From contig NZ_MSXW01000016.1 in the NCBI RefSeq assembly GCF_001945445.1, positions 124,001 through 188,000 of the forward strand: 64,000 nt of DNA. Reading direction: 5' to 3'. Shown here piece by piece: positions 28,009 to 37,728 of this stretch. Every line of letters begins with the position of its first letter. Position 1 is the first letter of the stretch. Made by a program: the position numbers and the translations under genes. The notes below the pieces were generated by a model, which was not told the origin of the DNA, made no database searches, and was given only the letters and a program-made list of their open reading frames with translations. This DNA comes from Pseudomonas sp. PA27(2017). Its GTDB lineage: Bacteria; Pseudomonadota; Gammaproteobacteria; Pseudomonadales; Pseudomonadaceae.

Positions 28009-28407
28009 AAGGTCGCGGAACAGGTCGTGGGCGTTGAGCAGCGCGTAGGCGATTTCCGGGCGTCGCTCCAGGCCTCGGCGGATGGCGGCCGGGATCGCCT
28101 GGCGGGTTTTGCGGCATAAACCGGGAAAAGTCTGCACTTCGATGGCGATGCCGCGCATGCTGCGCACTTCGTTGAATCCTGGCGCCACTTCGACGCGAAT
28201 CCCCAGTTGCTCGAACATGCGCTGCTGCATGCGTTCGAGGTCTTCCAGGCTGGCCAGGTTTTCCAGGCGCTCGAGCAAGCGCTTCTCCTCGGCCTTGGTC
28301 AGCAGCAGGATGCGCTGATCGCCGCCGGGCACGTCCAGCAACTGCTCGCGCTCGCAGTCGCAAGCGCCCGGTGGGCAGGGATGACGGATCGGCAGGGAAG
28401 AATTCAT
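28006..28407 (-). CDS. Conserved hypothetical protein with CPPGACDC motif
   Basis: A 133-residue protein, not recognised. It opens MNSSLPIRH, followed by a CPPGACDCER cysteine cluster, a charged helical stretch (about 35-65) and a C-terminal region with PGLCRKTRQAIPAAIRRGL. Alternative starts lie just upstream at 28416 and 28419. It is likely cytoplasmic and may bind a metal through the Cys cluster, which is inference. Its TAG stop lies in the terminal repeat of the MITE; reconstructing the pre-insertion sequence with a single TA gives the same stop, so the insertion seems not to have altered the protein. Confidence 0.7.
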   Translation of the reverse strand: MNSSLPIRHPCPPGACDCEREQLLDVPGGDQRILLLTKAEEKRLLERLENLASLEDLERMQQRMFEQLGIRVEVAPGFNEVRSMRGIAIEVQTFPGLCRKTRQAIPAAIRRGLERRPEIAYALLNAHDLFRDL

Positions 28408-28474
28408 GGCCTGCATCATAGCCACGCTGGCGGCGCATTGACCATGGTCAACGCGCCGCTATCCGCTCATGGAG

Positions 28475-30112
28475 TCAGGCGCTGAGCTTGAAGCGGCCCA
28501 CCAGGCTGTTCAGCCCCTGAGCCAGATGCGCCAGTTCGCTGCAGGCCGCAGCGGTCTGGTTGGCACCCGAAGCGCTCTGGATCGACAGGTCGCGAATGCT
28601 CACCAGGTTACGATCCACCTCGCGGGCCACATGGGCCTGTTCTTCCGAAGCGGTAGCGATCTGAAGGTTGCGCTCGTTGATCATGCCGATGGAATCGACG
28701 ATCTGCCCCAGGGCGGCGCGTGCCTCGTCAGCGACCTGCAGGGTATTGGTGGCTTCCTGGCTGCTGCCGCGCATGGCCTGCACGGCCTTCTCGGTGCCGG
28801 CCTGGATTGCCGCGATCATCTGCTCGATTTCCTGGGTCGAGGCCGAGGTACGATGGGCCAGCCCGCGCACTTCGTCAGCCACCACGGCGAAACCGCGGCC
28901 ATGGTCACCAGCGCGAGCCGCCTCGATGGCGGCGTTGAGCGCCAACAGGTTGGTCTGCTCGGCGACGTTGCGGATCACGTCCAGCACCTTGCTGATGTCC
29001 CGCGCCTGGTCGGCCAGGCCCTGCACTTGATCGGAGGCCTGCATGACGTTGCTCGACAGGTTGCGGATCGCCGATACGGTGCGCGCCACGTGCTGGTTGC
29101 CAGCATTGGCCGACACGGTGGACTCGCGCGAGGCATCGGAAGCACCACTGGCGTTGCGCGACACTTCGTCGACCGCCGAACTCATCTGCGTCACCGCCGT
29201 GGCGGCCTGATCGATCTCGGCATTCTGGCTCTGCAGGTTACGGGTGCTCTCCTCGGTAACCGATGCCATTTCCTCGGCCGCGGCGGCCAGTTGAGTGGAC
29301 GAGTCGCTGATCTGCCGGATGGCGTCGTTGAGGTTCTTCTGCATGGCGGCCTGAGCGGCCAGCAGGCGCGAGGCTTCGTCCTTGCCGGTGACCTGCACGG
29401 TGCGGCTCAGGTCGCCCGAGGCGATGGTCTCGGCGCTCTGCAGCGCCTCCCTGATCGGCGCGGCGATGGAACGGGTCAGCAGCGTTGCCAGCAGCACGGT
29501 CAGCAGCACCGCGACGCTGATGGTCACCAGCACGCCGGTACGGCCATGCTGGAATGTCGTATTGGCATTGATGCCGGCCTGCTTGGCACCCTGCATATTG
29601 TAGGTGGTCAGTTCGTCGAGCTGCTGCTGCAGCGTATTACCGGCATCGCGCACCTGGCCGTTGGCCAGCTCCAGCGCCTGGGGCAGTTGCTTTTGGCGCA
29701 GGAACTGGACGATCTGCTGCTGGCCATCGAGGTAGCTCCGGGCGCTGGCGTTGATGCGGGTGAACATTGCGCGCTCTACATCCGAGGAAACCAGATGACG
29801 GCCGTACTGTTCGAGCACCTGCTGCAGCGCGCCACGGTATTGCTGCGCGGCGCTTTCGTCGAACGTCAGCTGCGCGGTGTTCTCGACCACGGCCAGCATG
29901 CGTAGGGTTTCCAGGCGTACGTTGAGCAGATCCTTCTGCATCTCGCCGGTGGCCTGGATGCTCGCCATCCAGTTGGTTTCGATGTCCTGCTCGGCCTCGT
30001 AGAGGTCGCCGAGCTTGTACAGGGAGAATACGCCCAGCACCATCACCAGCAAGGTGATGAGCGCGAAACAGAAGGCGGCACGGGGGGCGATGTTGAAGCT
30101 GCGAAGGTTCAT
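28475..30112 (-). CDS. Methyl-accepting chemotaxis protein
   Basis: A 545-residue chemoreceptor: TM1 near 10-31, a periplasmic four-helix ligand domain to about 188, TM2 near 190-212, a HAMP domain to about 265, then the cytoplasmic signalling hairpin with the highly conserved tip [18 protein letters not shown]. It carries no CheR-docking pentapeptide at the C-terminus. The ligand domain sequence ([20 protein letters not shown]) suggests the 4HB_MCP family; the ligand is unknown. It is a single gene read leftward from a 332-base spacer shared with pgm. Confidence 0.95.
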   Translation of the reverse strand: MNLRSFNIAPRAAFCFALITLLVMVLGVFSLYKLGDLYEAEQDIETNWMASIQATGEMQKDLLNVRLETLRMLAVVENTAQLTFDESAAQQYRGALQQVLEQYGRHLVSSDVERAMFTRINASARSYLDGQQQIVQFLRQKQLPQALELANGQVRDAGNTLQQQLDELTTYNMQGAKQAGINANTTFQHGRTGVLVTISVAVLLTVLLATLLTRSIAAPIREALQSAETIASGDLSRTVQVTGKDEASRLLAAQAAMQKNLNDAIRQISDSSTQLAAAAEEMASVTEESTRNLQSQNAEIDQAATAVTQMSSAVDEVSRNASGASDASRESTVSANAGNQHVARTVSAIRNLSSNVMQASDQVQGLADQARDISKVLDVIRNVAEQTNLLALNAAIEAARAGDHGRGFAVVADEVRGLAHRTSASTQEIEQMIAAIQAGTEKAVQAMRGSSQEATNTLQVADEARAALGQIVDSIGMINERNLQIATASEEQAHVAREVDRNLVSIRDLSIQSASGANQTAAACSELAHLAQGLNSLVGRFKLSA

Positions 30113-30444
30113 GGCGGCACCAGATCAGAGGCGTTCTACCAACCACTCCCTGTCGGCCCAGCAACGCGATGCCGATTCCGGCTCGCATAACTGAACACTA
30201 GCAAAGTGCTATCGACTCGTGCGTAAAAAAAATCTATCGCACTCATGCAAAGTGCCGTGCTTTTGCAATCGAAGCTGACCAAGTGGCCAGTTATGGGGTA
30301 CTGGCGCTTTACCGCGCAATCTTTATCATCCGCGGCGCGAGTATGGGGAACTCCAGCCCACCGCCCTGGTGTCGAACCCCGAGTCCGACGTCAGGCGTGC
30401 CGCGACAGCCGCCCGGCCCTTTCACCCCATCAAAGGAACGATTG
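30113..30444. other. Divergent spacer between the chemoreceptor gene and pgm
   Basis: No gene is seen. It should hold both promoters. The 30195-30265 part is relatively AT-rich, with GCAAAGTGC occurring twice (around 30203 and 30248) and a small palindrome TAGCA-AAG-TGCTA. I could not place a convincing FliA-type promoter for the chemoreceptor. The pgm side ends in AAAGGAACG before the ATG. Confidence 0.4.
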
Positions 30445-32109
30445 ATGAGCATTCACAGCAACGCGGGGCTCCTTCCCGACGAGCACAGCCTGGTCAACCT
30501 GCCACGCCTGGTGGCGCGCTACTACAGCGAGCGCCCGGATCCGAGCGATCCCGCTCAGCAGGTAGCCTTCGGCACCTCGGGCCACCGCGGTTCTTCCCTG
30601 AAGAACAGCTTCAACGAATGGCACATCCTCGCCGTGACCCAGGCGATCTGCGATTACCGCCGCGGCCAGGGCATCGACGGCCCGCTGTACATCGGCATGG
30701 ACACTCACGCGCTATCCGAACCCGCTTTCGTTTCCGCCCTGGAAGTGCTGGCCGCCAACCGCATTGAAACCCGTATCGATGCCGGCTGCAGCGAAACCGC
30801 CAGCGAGCCGGGCTACACCCCTACCCCGGCGATCTCCAAGGCGATCCTCGACTACAACAAAGGCCGCAGCAGCGGCCTGGCCGATGGCATCGTCATCACC
30901 CCTTCGCACAACCCGCCGGCTGACGGCGGTTTCAAATACAACGCCAGCAACGGTGGCCCGGCCGACACTGGCGTGACCAAGTGGATCCAGGAACGCGCCA
31001 ACGAACTGCTGGTGGCCGGCCTCAAGAGCGTGCAGCGCATTGACTACGCCAGCGCCCTGAAAGCCCCGACCACCCAGCGCCACGACTTCATCGAACAGTA
31101 CGTCGGCGATCTCGAGCAGGTGCTCGACATGCAGGCGATTCGCGGCTCGGGCCTGAAATTCGCGGTAGACCCGCTGGGCGGCGCTGGCGTGCACTACTGG
31201 ACGCGCATCGCCGAGCGCTTCGGCCTGCCGCTTGAGGTGCTGTCGACCCGTATCGACCCGACCTTCCGTTTCATGCGCGTTGACTGGGACGGCAAGATCC
31301 GTATGGATTGCAGCTCGCCCCATGCCATGGCTGGGCTGATCGAGAACAAGGACCGCTTCGACGTGTCCATCGCCTGCGACACCGACCACGACCGCCACGG
31401 CATCGTCGCCCGCTCCGTGGGCCTGCTCAACCCCAACCATTACCTGGCCGTGGCCATCGAGTACCTGTTCACCCACCGTCCGCAGTGGGCGGCCCAGGCT
31501 GCCATCGGCAAGACCCTGGTGTCCTCGTCGATGATCGACCGCGTGGCCAAGGGCATCAGCCGCGACGTGGTGGAAGTGCCGGTAGGCTTCAAGTGGTTCG
31601 TCGACGGCCTGATCGAAGGCCGGTTCGGCTTTGGCGGTGAAGAGTCTGCTGGCGCCTCGTTCCTGCGCAAGGACGGCAGCGCCTGGTCGACCGACAAGGA
31701 CGGCATCATCCTCGGCCTGCTGGCGGCGGAAATCACCGCCGTCACCGGCAAGGACCCGGGCGAGCGCTACCAGGCGCTGACCGAGCGTTTCGGCGCGCCG
31801 GTCTACCAACGGATCGACGCGCCGGCGGATCGCGAGCAGAAGGCCCGCCTGAGCAAGCTGTCGGCGTCCCAGGTCACCGCCAGCGAGCTGGCTGGCCAGC
31901 CGATTACCGCGATTCTCACCGAGGCACCGGGCAACGGTGCGGCCATTGGCGGGCTCAAGGTGGTCACCGACAACGGCTGGTTCGCCGCCCGCCCGTCCGG
32001 TACCGAAGACGTCTACAAGATCTACGCCGAAAGCTTCGAGGGCGATGCCCACCTCGAGCGCATTCAGAGTGAAGCCAAGGCGCTGGTCGACAGCGTGCTG
32101 GCCGGCTGA
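30445..32109 (+). CDS. pgm: Phosphoglucomutase (alpha-D-glucose phosphate specific)
   Basis: A 554-residue phosphohexomutase interconverting glucose 1-phosphate and glucose 6-phosphate. It has the [11 protein letters not shown]-terminal motif, phosphorylated Ser154 in TPSHNPP, the magnesium loop DTDHDRHG, the sugar loop GEESAG and the phosphate loop [10 protein letters not shown]. This is the long Pgm class (about 546 residues in E. coli), distinct from AlgC. The ATG at 30445 has AAAGGAA upstream; longer frames are unsupported. It is monocistronic, ending at a strong terminator. Its product links to trehalose and glycogen metabolism, though treS lies 5 kb away on the other strand. Confidence 0.96.
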   Translation: MSIHSNAGLLPDEHSLVNLPRLVARYYSERPDPSDPAQQVAFGTSGHRGSSLKNSFNEWHILAVTQAICDYRRGQGIDGPLYIGMDTHALSEPAFVSALEVLAANRIETRIDAGCSETASEPGYTPTPAISKAILDYNKGRSSGLADGIVITPSHNPPADGGFKYNASNGGPADTGVTKWIQERANELLVAGLKSVQRIDYASALKAPTTQRHDFIEQYVGDLEQVLDMQAIRGSGLKFAVDPLGGAGVHYWTRIAERFGLPLEVLSTRIDPTFRFMRVDWDGKIRMDCSSPHAMAGLIENKDRFDVSIACDTDHDRHGIVARSVGLLNPNHYLAVAIEYLFTHRPQWAAQAAIGKTLVSSSMIDRVAKGISRDVVEVPVGFKWFVDGLIEGRFGFGGEESAGASFLRKDGSAWSTDKDGIILGLLAAEITAVTGKDPGERYQALTERFGAPVYQRIDAPADREQKARLSKLSASQVTASELAGQPITAILTEAPGNGAAIGGLKVVTDNGWFAARPSGTEDVYKIYAESFEGDAHLERIQSEAKALVDSVLAG

Positions 32110-32115
32110 CCAACA

Positions 32116-32143
32116 AAAACGCCCGGCTGATGCCGGGCGTTTT
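32116..32143. terminator. Terminator after pgm
   Basis: AAAACGCCCGGC (32116-32127) pairs perfectly with GCCGGGCGTTTT (32132-32143) around TGAT. The symmetric A/T flanks make it bidirectional, so it also serves the leftward HAD gene ending at 32170. Confidence 0.9.
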
Positions 32144-32169
32144 GTAAAGGTCGATTCAACGCGCCTGGT

Positions 32170-32802
32170 TCAGGACGAATAAACCTGCGCGCCCTGCACG
32201 GCCTTGGCGCGACGCACGTTCTGCTGTCGGCTCATCTGCTTCTGCACCTTGGCCACGGCACCCAGCACCTGCTGCGCCCACTGCTGGTCATCAGGGCGCA
32301 CCACCACCACGCGGAAGCCATGATGCTGGCCTTCTATCTGCACGCCTTCGGAATCGTCGACATGCAGGTCGATATCGAATGCCGACGGCAGTTTCGAGGG
32401 CGCGTGCGACAGCCCGCGCTCCGTCAGCGCATGCTTGTGACGCACGCTGTTCACCACCCCGTCGACGTGGATGCCGTGGAGCATCAGCCAGCGCCGAATG
32501 TAGGCTGGCGTGCGCCCGGACGAGGTGTAGATCCAGACGCTGCAATTCTGACGACGCAGCTCGCGAATCAGTGAACGGGTGCCGATACGCAGCGGCTCGC
32601 CGAGCCAGCGATGGACGAACGCCGGCAGCTTGCTCGGCTCTGCTTCGCTATGCAGGGCCTGGCAGGCCAGGGTGTCGTCGATGTCGAAGGAAATACGCAG
32701 GCGCTGGCGCTTGAGCGAAGCCAGCGGCACGAGCCCCTTGAAACTCTGCAACGTGGGCAGATCGGTGAGGTGAGACAAACGGGCTGCAAAACGCTTGTTC
32801 AT
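32170..32802 (-). CDS. HAD-superfamily hydrolase, partner of Fic-like gene
   Basis: A 210-residue HAD-fold protein. Motif I is FDIDDT with nucleophile Asp40 and Asp42; motif II is the Thr/Ser of IYTSSGR; motif IV is the acidic pair in LHVDDSEG. It is a probable phosphatase of unknown substrate with only a small cap. The start ATG at 32802 overlaps the stop of the Fic-like gene as TAATG, with GGAGG before it, so the two proteins are made from one coupled message. No signal peptide is present. A role in reversing a modification made by its partner is an attractive guess without evidence. Confidence 0.85.
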   Translation of the reverse strand: MNKRFAARLSHLTDLPTLQSFKGLVPLASLKRQRLRISFDIDDTLACQALHSEAEPSKLPAFVHRWLGEPLRIGTRSLIRELRRQNCSVWIYTSSGRTPAYIRRWLMLHGIHVDGVVNSVRHKHALTERGLSHAPSKLPSAFDIDLHVDDSEGVQIEGQHHGFRVVVVRPDDQQWAQQVLGAVAKVQKQMSRQQNVRRAKAVQGAQVYSS

Positions 32803-33503
32803 TACGCCTCCCACCGCTGTCCGGCCGCGAGTTTCTTCTCGCTGAGGAAAAACTTTTTGCGCTCGGGCGACTGATCTTCCAGAAAGGCGGCATATTTCTT
32901 CTTGATCTTGGGCAGTTCGTACAAGGCCTTCACACCGTGCTTGGCAGAGTTGCGGATCACCGAAGAAGGATTGAAGTAGCCCTCGGCATTTTTCAGGGTC
33001 AGCACGAAAGGCGGCTGACCGTCACGCATCAGCAGGTAGCTGACGATCAGCGAGCCGGTACGGTTGTTGCCTTCGATGAACAGCTGCGGCTTGCTGAGAA
33101 TCCGCACGTAGACGCCGGCGGCACGCTTCCAGACCGATTCGCCGCGATGCGCGCAATACCAGTTGAACACGTCTTTGATCCCGCCTTCGATGTTGTTGAA
33201 GAAGTGCGCTTCAGTCGCCGCCAGGTGCTGGGCGAACTCCTGCCGACGCGCCGCGTCTTGCCCACAGAGCACAGTGGCATTGAGCTCCAGCATCAGGTTC
33301 AGGTTCTGCAGTTCGAACAGGTCGATGCCGCGGGCGACATAATCGTCAATCAGCGCGTAGCCCTCAAGCACATTTTCCAGCACTTCGTCGGTCAGCGGAT
33401 CGCGGGGCTCGGTGAAGTGCCGGCTGAGGTCGGCGAACCGGCTCTGCACTTCACGAAGGGCGTGCTCCACTGCAGGTAAATCAAGGCGACGCTTGGCAGG
33501 CAT
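32802..33503 (-). CDS. Fic-fold protein lacking the catalytic histidine
   Basis: A 233-residue helical protein aligned to the Fic family. The canonical motif HPFxxGNGRxxR appears as residues 140-151, QLFIEGNNRTGS: the catalytic His is Gln140, Gly is Asn and the second Arg is Ser. An FNNIEGG segment at 102-108 resembles the inhibitory S/TxxxE(G/N) helix, with its Ser/Thr replaced by Asn. It may be a non-AMPylating Fic relative or a pseudoenzyme. The ATG at 33503 has AGGA six bases upstream and is preferred to 33509. It follows pstB by 99 bases and precedes an HAD phosphatase. Confidence 0.75.
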   Translation of the reverse strand: MPAKRRLDLPAVEHALREVQSRFADLSRHFTEPRDPLTDEVLENVLEGYALIDDYVARGIDLFELQNLNLMLELNATVLCGQDAARRQEFAQHLAATEAHFFNNIEGGIKDVFNWYCAHRGESVWKRAAGVYVRILSKPQLFIEGNNRTGSLIVSYLLMRDGQPPFVLTLKNAEGYFNPSSVIRNSAKHGVKALYELPKIKKKYAAFLEDQSPERKKFFLSEKKLAAGQRWEA

Positions 33504-33602
33504 TGGCATTCCTGTACGAAAAATTTTGAAACGACAAAACGGCCGATACCCGTTGGAGCGTTTCCACTCCTCACGGCATTCGGCCTGCAACGATTACAGC
33601 GG

Positions 33603-34421
33603 TTAGCTGAACTTGCCGCTGATGTAGTCCTCGGTCATTTTCTCTCGTGGGTTGCCGAAGATCTGGTCCGTCGCGCCCATCTCGACGAGGTAACCCGTGC
33701 GGGTGCCCTGGGAGATGTCCACCGAGAAGAACGCAGTGGTGTCGGCTACACGGATGGCTTGCTGCATGTTGTGGGTAACCAGAGCGATGGTGTAATCCTT
33801 CTTCAGCTCGATCATCAGCTCTTCGACCCGGCGCGTGGCGATCGGGTCGAGCGCCGAGCAGGGTTCGTCGAGCAGCAGCACTTCCGGCTCGGTCGCGATG
33901 GCGCGAGCGATACACAGGCGCTGCTGCTGGCCCCCGGACAGCGACAGGCCGCTGACCTTGAGTTTGTCCTTGACCTCATCCCAAAGCGCGGCGCCTTGCA
34001 GAGCGTGCTTGACGCGGTCGCCCAGGTCACCCTTGTAGCGATTGAGGCGCAGGCCGAACGCGACGTTGTCGAAGATGCTCATCGAGAACGGGTTGGGCTG
34101 TTGGAACACCATGCCGATGTAGCGGCGCACCACTACCGGATCGACGCCCTTGCCATAAACGTCCTGGCCGAGGAAGTGCACGTGGCCCTCGAAGCGGAAG
34201 CCTTTGACCAGATCGTTCATGCGATTGAGGCTGCGCAGGACGGTACTCTTGCCACAACCGGACGGGCCGATGAAACCGGTGATCTTGTTCTTCTCGATCG
34301 GCACGTGGCTGTCGCGCACGGCCAGGAAGTTACCGTAGAAGATCTTGTCCAGCTTGCAGTCCATGACCACGGGCGCTTGAGTCTCGAACGGGGTGGCTAT
34401 TTGTGCGGATAATTGGTTCAC
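33603..34421 (-). CDS. pstB: Phosphate ABC transporter ATP-binding protein
   Basis: PstB hydrolyses ATP to drive high-affinity phosphate import. Walker A is GPSGCGKST, the signature LSGGQQQR, Walker [12 protein letters not shown], and the switch histidine is in VTHNMQQ. I place the start at a GTG (34421), nine bases after a GGAG and just past the pstA stop, giving 272 residues. An upstream ATG at 34478 would overlap pstA by 38 bases and add 19 atypical residues. It is the last pst gene; no phoU follows. Confidence 0.95.
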   Translation of the reverse strand: MNQLSAQIATPFETQAPVVMDCKLDKIFYGNFLAVRDSHVPIEKNKITGFIGPSGCGKSTVLRSLNRMNDLVKGFRFEGHVHFLGQDVYGKGVDPVVVRRYIGMVFQQPNPFSMSIFDNVAFGLRLNRYKGDLGDRVKHALQGAALWDEVKDKLKVSGLSLSGGQQQRLCIARAIATEPEVLLLDEPCSALDPIATRRVEELMIELKKDYTIALVTHNMQQAIRVADTTAFFSVDISQGTRTGYLVEMGATDQIFGNPREKMTEDYISGKFS

Positions 34422-34440
34422 TATCAGAGTGCTCCGATTC

Positions 34441-35334
34441 TCAATACTTGGGCTTGCCGAAAATACGGCTGATGACATTCACCATGAGCACGATCAGCAC
34501 CAGGACCAGCGAGGCGGCCCAGGCCAGCTCGAGCTGGTTGTCGAACGGCATGCCGGAGAAGTTGTAGATCAGTACGGCAAGCGATGCCGTGGGATTCATC
34601 ACGGCCAGCTCGCCGTTGTGATAGATCCAGTAGTTGCTGAACAGCGCGGTAAACAGCAGCGGCGCGGTTTCGCCAGCGGCGCGGGCCACAGCCAGCATGA
34701 CGCCGGTGAGAATCGCCGGCAGGCCGGTCGGCAGGATGATCTTCCAGACCACCTGGGAGCGGGTGCAGCCCATACCGTAGGCGGCGTCCTTCATGACCTT
34801 GGGCACCATCTTCATCGCCTCTTCGGCGGTCAGCACGACGATGGGCAGCATCAACACCGCCAGCGCCACACCGCCGGCCGGTGCCGAGTAGGTGCCGGTG
34901 GTGACCACCACCAGTGCGTAGGCGAACACCCCGGCGAGAATCGACGGCAGCCCGGTAAGCATCTTGGCAGCGAAGCGCGCGGCATTGGCGAGCTTGCTGT
35001 CCGGCCCCAACTCGGCCAGGAAAATCGCCGCCAGAATGCCGACCGGCACGGCGATGGCCGCTGCGATGCCAACCATCACGAAGGTACCGGCCATGGCGTT
35101 ACCAAAACCGCCACCGGTCTCGAAACCAGTGGGCGGCAGCTCGGTGAACACTTCCAGGCTCAGGCGCGCGCCGCCGCGGGTGATCAGCATGTAGAGCACG
35201 GAGAGCAGCGGCACGCTGGCCAGCAATGCCACGAGCCAGGCCATGCCGGTCAACACCAGGCTGCGCAGCGCGCGGCCCTCGAAGCGGCGCTGCAGGCTCG
35301 GCATTGCGGCGGGAGGAGCAGTCAGGTTAGTCAT
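34441..35334 (-). CDS. pstA: Phosphate ABC transporter permease
   Basis: A 297-residue inner-membrane permease with six predicted helices and the EAA-type loop ([19 protein letters not shown]) that contacts PstB. It pairs with PstC to form the phosphate channel. The ATG overlaps the pstC stop (ATGA). The GAAGE-like [14 protein letters not shown] segment is typical of PstA. Confidence 0.95.
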   Translation of the reverse strand: MTNLTAPPAAMPSLQRRFEGRALRSLVLTGMAWLVALLASVPLLSVLYMLITRGGARLSLEVFTELPPTGFETGGGFGNAMAGTFVMVGIAAAIAVPVGILAAIFLAELGPDSKLANAARFAAKMLTGLPSILAGVFAYALVVVTTGTYSAPAGGVALAVLMLPIVVLTAEEAMKMVPKVMKDAAYGMGCTRSQVVWKIILPTGLPAILTGVMLAVARAAGETAPLLFTALFSNYWIYHNGELAVMNPTASLAVLIYNFSGMPFDNQLELAWAASLVLVLIVLMVNVISRIFGKPKY

Positions 35335-36299
35335 TGTTTATTGCCCCGCTGGGCGTAGACCATCAGCATCGAGCCGATGATGTTGACGATCAGGGTGATC
35401 AGCATCAGCACCAGTGCGGCGTACATCAACACCTCGACCTCGCGCGGCCCGGCTTCCGGGAAGTTCAGGGCCAGCAGCGCCGCCAGGGTGTTGGCCGGGG
35501 CGAACAGCGACAGGGAAATGTTGTTGGCGTTACCGACCAGCATGGCCAGGGCCATGGTCTCTCCCAGCGCGCGGCCTAAGCCCAGCACCAGCGAACCGAA
35601 GATGCCCGTCGCGGCGGACGGCACCATCACCTTGAGAATCGCCTCCCAATGGGTGGTGCCCATGCCGTAGGCGGCTTGCTTGGTCTTCATCGGAACGCTG
35701 GACAGCGCATCCTGAGAAACCGCTGCGATGGTCGGCAGGATCATGATCGCCAGCACCAGCGCGGCAGGCAGCAGGCCAGGGCCGCTCAGCGATGAGCCGA
35801 AAAAGGGGATCCAGCTGAGTTCGGCATGCAGCCAGGTGGTCAGCGGCCGGATGGCCGGGATCACTACGTAGATACCCCACAGGCCGTACACGACGCTGGG
35901 GATGGCCGCCAGCAGCTCGACGATGGTACGAAAGACCGCCGCGAGTTTGGCAGGCAGAAAATCCTGGGTCAGGAAGATGGCCATACTGATGCCGAAGAAC
36001 CCAGCGATCAACAAGGCGATAAAGGCGCTGTACAGCGTGCCCCAAATGGCGGGCAGGATGCCGTACTTGTTCTGATTGACATCCCAGACGGTGCCAAACA
36101 GCACATCGAAACCGTACTCCTGCATGCCGGGCAATGCCTTGCTTCCGACTTCGAAAACCAGGGCGAAGACCACGGCCAGAATCAGAACCACGCCCACTCG
36201 GGCGAGTGCGCGGAAGGTGCGGTCGACCAGAAAATCCTTCTTGGAAGGCGGCCGACAAGCAGAATCAGGATTGTCTGGAACAAGGAAAGGGCTGGTCAT
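35331..36299 (-). CDS. pstC: Phosphate ABC transporter permease
   Basis: A 322-residue permease partner of PstA with six or so helices after a cytoplasmic start, and an EAA loop (QAAYGMGTTHWEAILKV) followed by LGLGRALGETMALAMLVGN, characteristic of PstC. It lies 74 bases downstream of pstS and overlaps pstA. The start ATG at 36299 has GGAA upstream. Confidence 0.95.
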   Translation of the reverse strand: MTSPFLVPDNPDSACRPPSKKDFLVDRTFRALARVGVVLILAVVFALVFEVGSKALPGMQEYGFDVLFGTVWDVNQNKYGILPAIWGTLYSAFIALLIAGFFGISMAIFLTQDFLPAKLAAVFRTIVELLAAIPSVVYGLWGIYVVIPAIRPLTTWLHAELSWIPFFGSSLSGPGLLPAALVLAIMILPTIAAVSQDALSSVPMKTKQAAYGMGTTHWEAILKVMVPSAATGIFGSLVLGLGRALGETMALAMLVGNANNISLSLFAPANTLAALLALNFPEAGPREVEVLMYAALVLMLITLIVNIIGSMLMVYAQRGNKQ

Positions 36300-36373
36300 T
36301 GGCTAATTCCGACGCATATGCAGAACTCCGTCGGGCGGAGCTAACAGCCACCCCCGACGGAGCCGTGCGGGCA

Positions 36374-37405
36374 TTACTGGATGTTGGCAGACGCTTTGCG
36401 AACCTGATCGATGACCGATTGCGGCAGCGGGATGTAACCCATCGAATCGGCGATCTTCTGACCCTCGGTCAGGCTGTACTCGACCATGTCACGCAGGGCC
36501 TTGGCCTTGGCCGGGTTGCCGTTGTCCTTGCGGAAGATCATCCAGGTGTAGGTGGTGATCGGGTAGGACTTGGCACCATCCGGATCCGGCAGCCAGGCCA
36601 CCAGGTTTTCCGGCATTTTCACCGCGGCGAGTGCTTCGGCACCGCTTTCAGCGTTCGGCACTACATATTCACCAGCCTTGTTTTCCAGCACGGCGAAGTC
36701 GACCTTGGCCAGCTTGGCGAAGCCGTACTCGATGTAGCCGATGGAGCCGGGAGTCTGGCGAACGGTAGCGGTCACGCCATCGTTTTTCGGCGACTTGATG
36801 AACTTGTCGCTGCCTGGCCAGTTGACGGTGTTGCCTTCGCCCAGCTCCTTGTTGAACTCGGCATTGATGGCCGACAGGTGCTTGGTGAATACGGCAGTGG
36901 TGCCGCTGGAGTCAGCGCGCACGACGACGGTGATTGGCAGGTCGGGCAGTTCCAGATCGGGGTTGGCGGCAACGATCTTCGGATCGTTCCACTTGGTGAT
37001 CTTGCCCAGGAAGATGTTGGAGTAGACGTCGCGAGGCAACTTAACGCCCTTCGGGTTGCCTGGCAGGTTGTAGGCCAGAACGATTTCGCCCGCGGTCATC
37101 GGCAGCAGTTGAACGCCTTCGGCCACCTTGGCGATATCTTCCTCTTTCATCGCCGAGTCACTGGCCGCGAAGTCGACGGTCTTGTTCAGAAAATCCTGTA
37201 CACCGGCACCGCTACCCTTGGATTGGTAGTCAACGGTGACGCCGGGGGTGTTCTTGCTGAAATCCTTGAACCAAGTCAGGTAGATCGGTGCAGGAAAGCT
37301 GGCACCGGAGCCGGTCAGTCGCAGATTTTCCGCGGCAAAGGACACCGAAGTGGCACAAAGAGAAACCGTGAAGGCGATGGCGGCAGACTTGATTAGCTTT
37401 TTCAT
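36374..37405 (-). CDS. pstS: Periplasmic phosphate-binding protein
   Basis: A 343-residue periplasmic receptor delivering phosphate to PstCA. It has a signal peptide (1-24, ending SFA), the mature start AENLRLTGSGASFPAPIY, and phosphate-binding elements GSGAG and DSSGTT. The ATG at 37405 is preceded by AAGGAG and fits the signal peptide; an upstream in-frame extension lacks support. A Pho box lies 46 bases upstream, so strong induction by phosphate starvation through PhoB is expected. Confidence 0.96.
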   Translation of the reverse strand: MKKLIKSAAIAFTVSLCATSVSFAAENLRLTGSGASFPAPIYLTWFKDFSKNTPGVTVDYQSKGSGAGVQDFLNKTVDFAASDSAMKEEDIAKVAEGVQLLPMTAGEIVLAYNLPGNPKGVKLPRDVYSNIFLGKITKWNDPKIVAANPDLELPDLPITVVVRADSSGTTAVFTKHLSAINAEFNKELGEGNTVNWPGSDKFIKSPKNDGVTATVRQTPGSIGYIEYGFAKLAKVDFAVLENKAGEYVVPNAESGAEALAAVKMPENLVAWLPDPDGAKSYPITTYTWMIFRKDNGNPAKAKALRDMVEYSLTEGQKIADSMGYIPLPQSVIDQVRKASANIQ

Positions 37406-37450
37406 TAGGGAACTCCTTGTGAGAGGGAGCCCGCACTTTGCATCAATCCT

Positions 37451-37468
37451 ATGAACTTTTTGTGACAG
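37451..37468 (-). promoter_or_regulatory. Pho box of the pst operon
   Basis: Read leftward, the 18 bases are CTGTCAC-AAAA-AGTTCAT, matching the PhoB tandem consensus CTGTCAT-N4-CTGTCAT at six of seven bases in the first half and five of seven in the second. It lies 46-63 bases before the pstS ATG. In the rest of the 323-base spacer between pstS and the next gene I see only the terminator at 37682-37707. Confidence 0.88.
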
Positions 37469-37681
37469 GTACTGGCTGATCGCCCACACCGTGATTTTCA
37501 GGACGCTGAAAAACCCGTCGGAAAGCTGCAAGGCCCCGTTCACATGGGCTTTGCGAAGCCGTTACGGCATGTCATGGCTGCGTAACAATTTATGGCGTTG
37601 CGCTGCGCATCCACTCGATCATCGAGCTGGCGCCGCGGGTCATGAGGTTGGCTCACGGAAAGTCATCTCGCGAGCACGAAA

Positions 37682-37707
37682 AAGCCCCGCCTGGTTGGGC
37701 GGGGCTT
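37682..37707 (-). terminator. Terminator of the 116-aa gene
   Basis: AAGCCCCGCC (37682-37691) pairs with GGCGGGGCTT (37698-37707). Read leftward, the stem is followed by TTTTTCG, a typical Rho-independent end 22 bases after the stop of the gene at 37729. Confidence 0.88.
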
Positions 37708-37728
37708 CTTTGAGCCTGCTGGACGGAA

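Noticed and set aside
34422..34478. ATG at 34478 as pstB start
   Set aside because: It would overlap pstA by 38 bases and add a non-conserved peptide. The GTG at 34421 follows a GGAG and the pstA stop.
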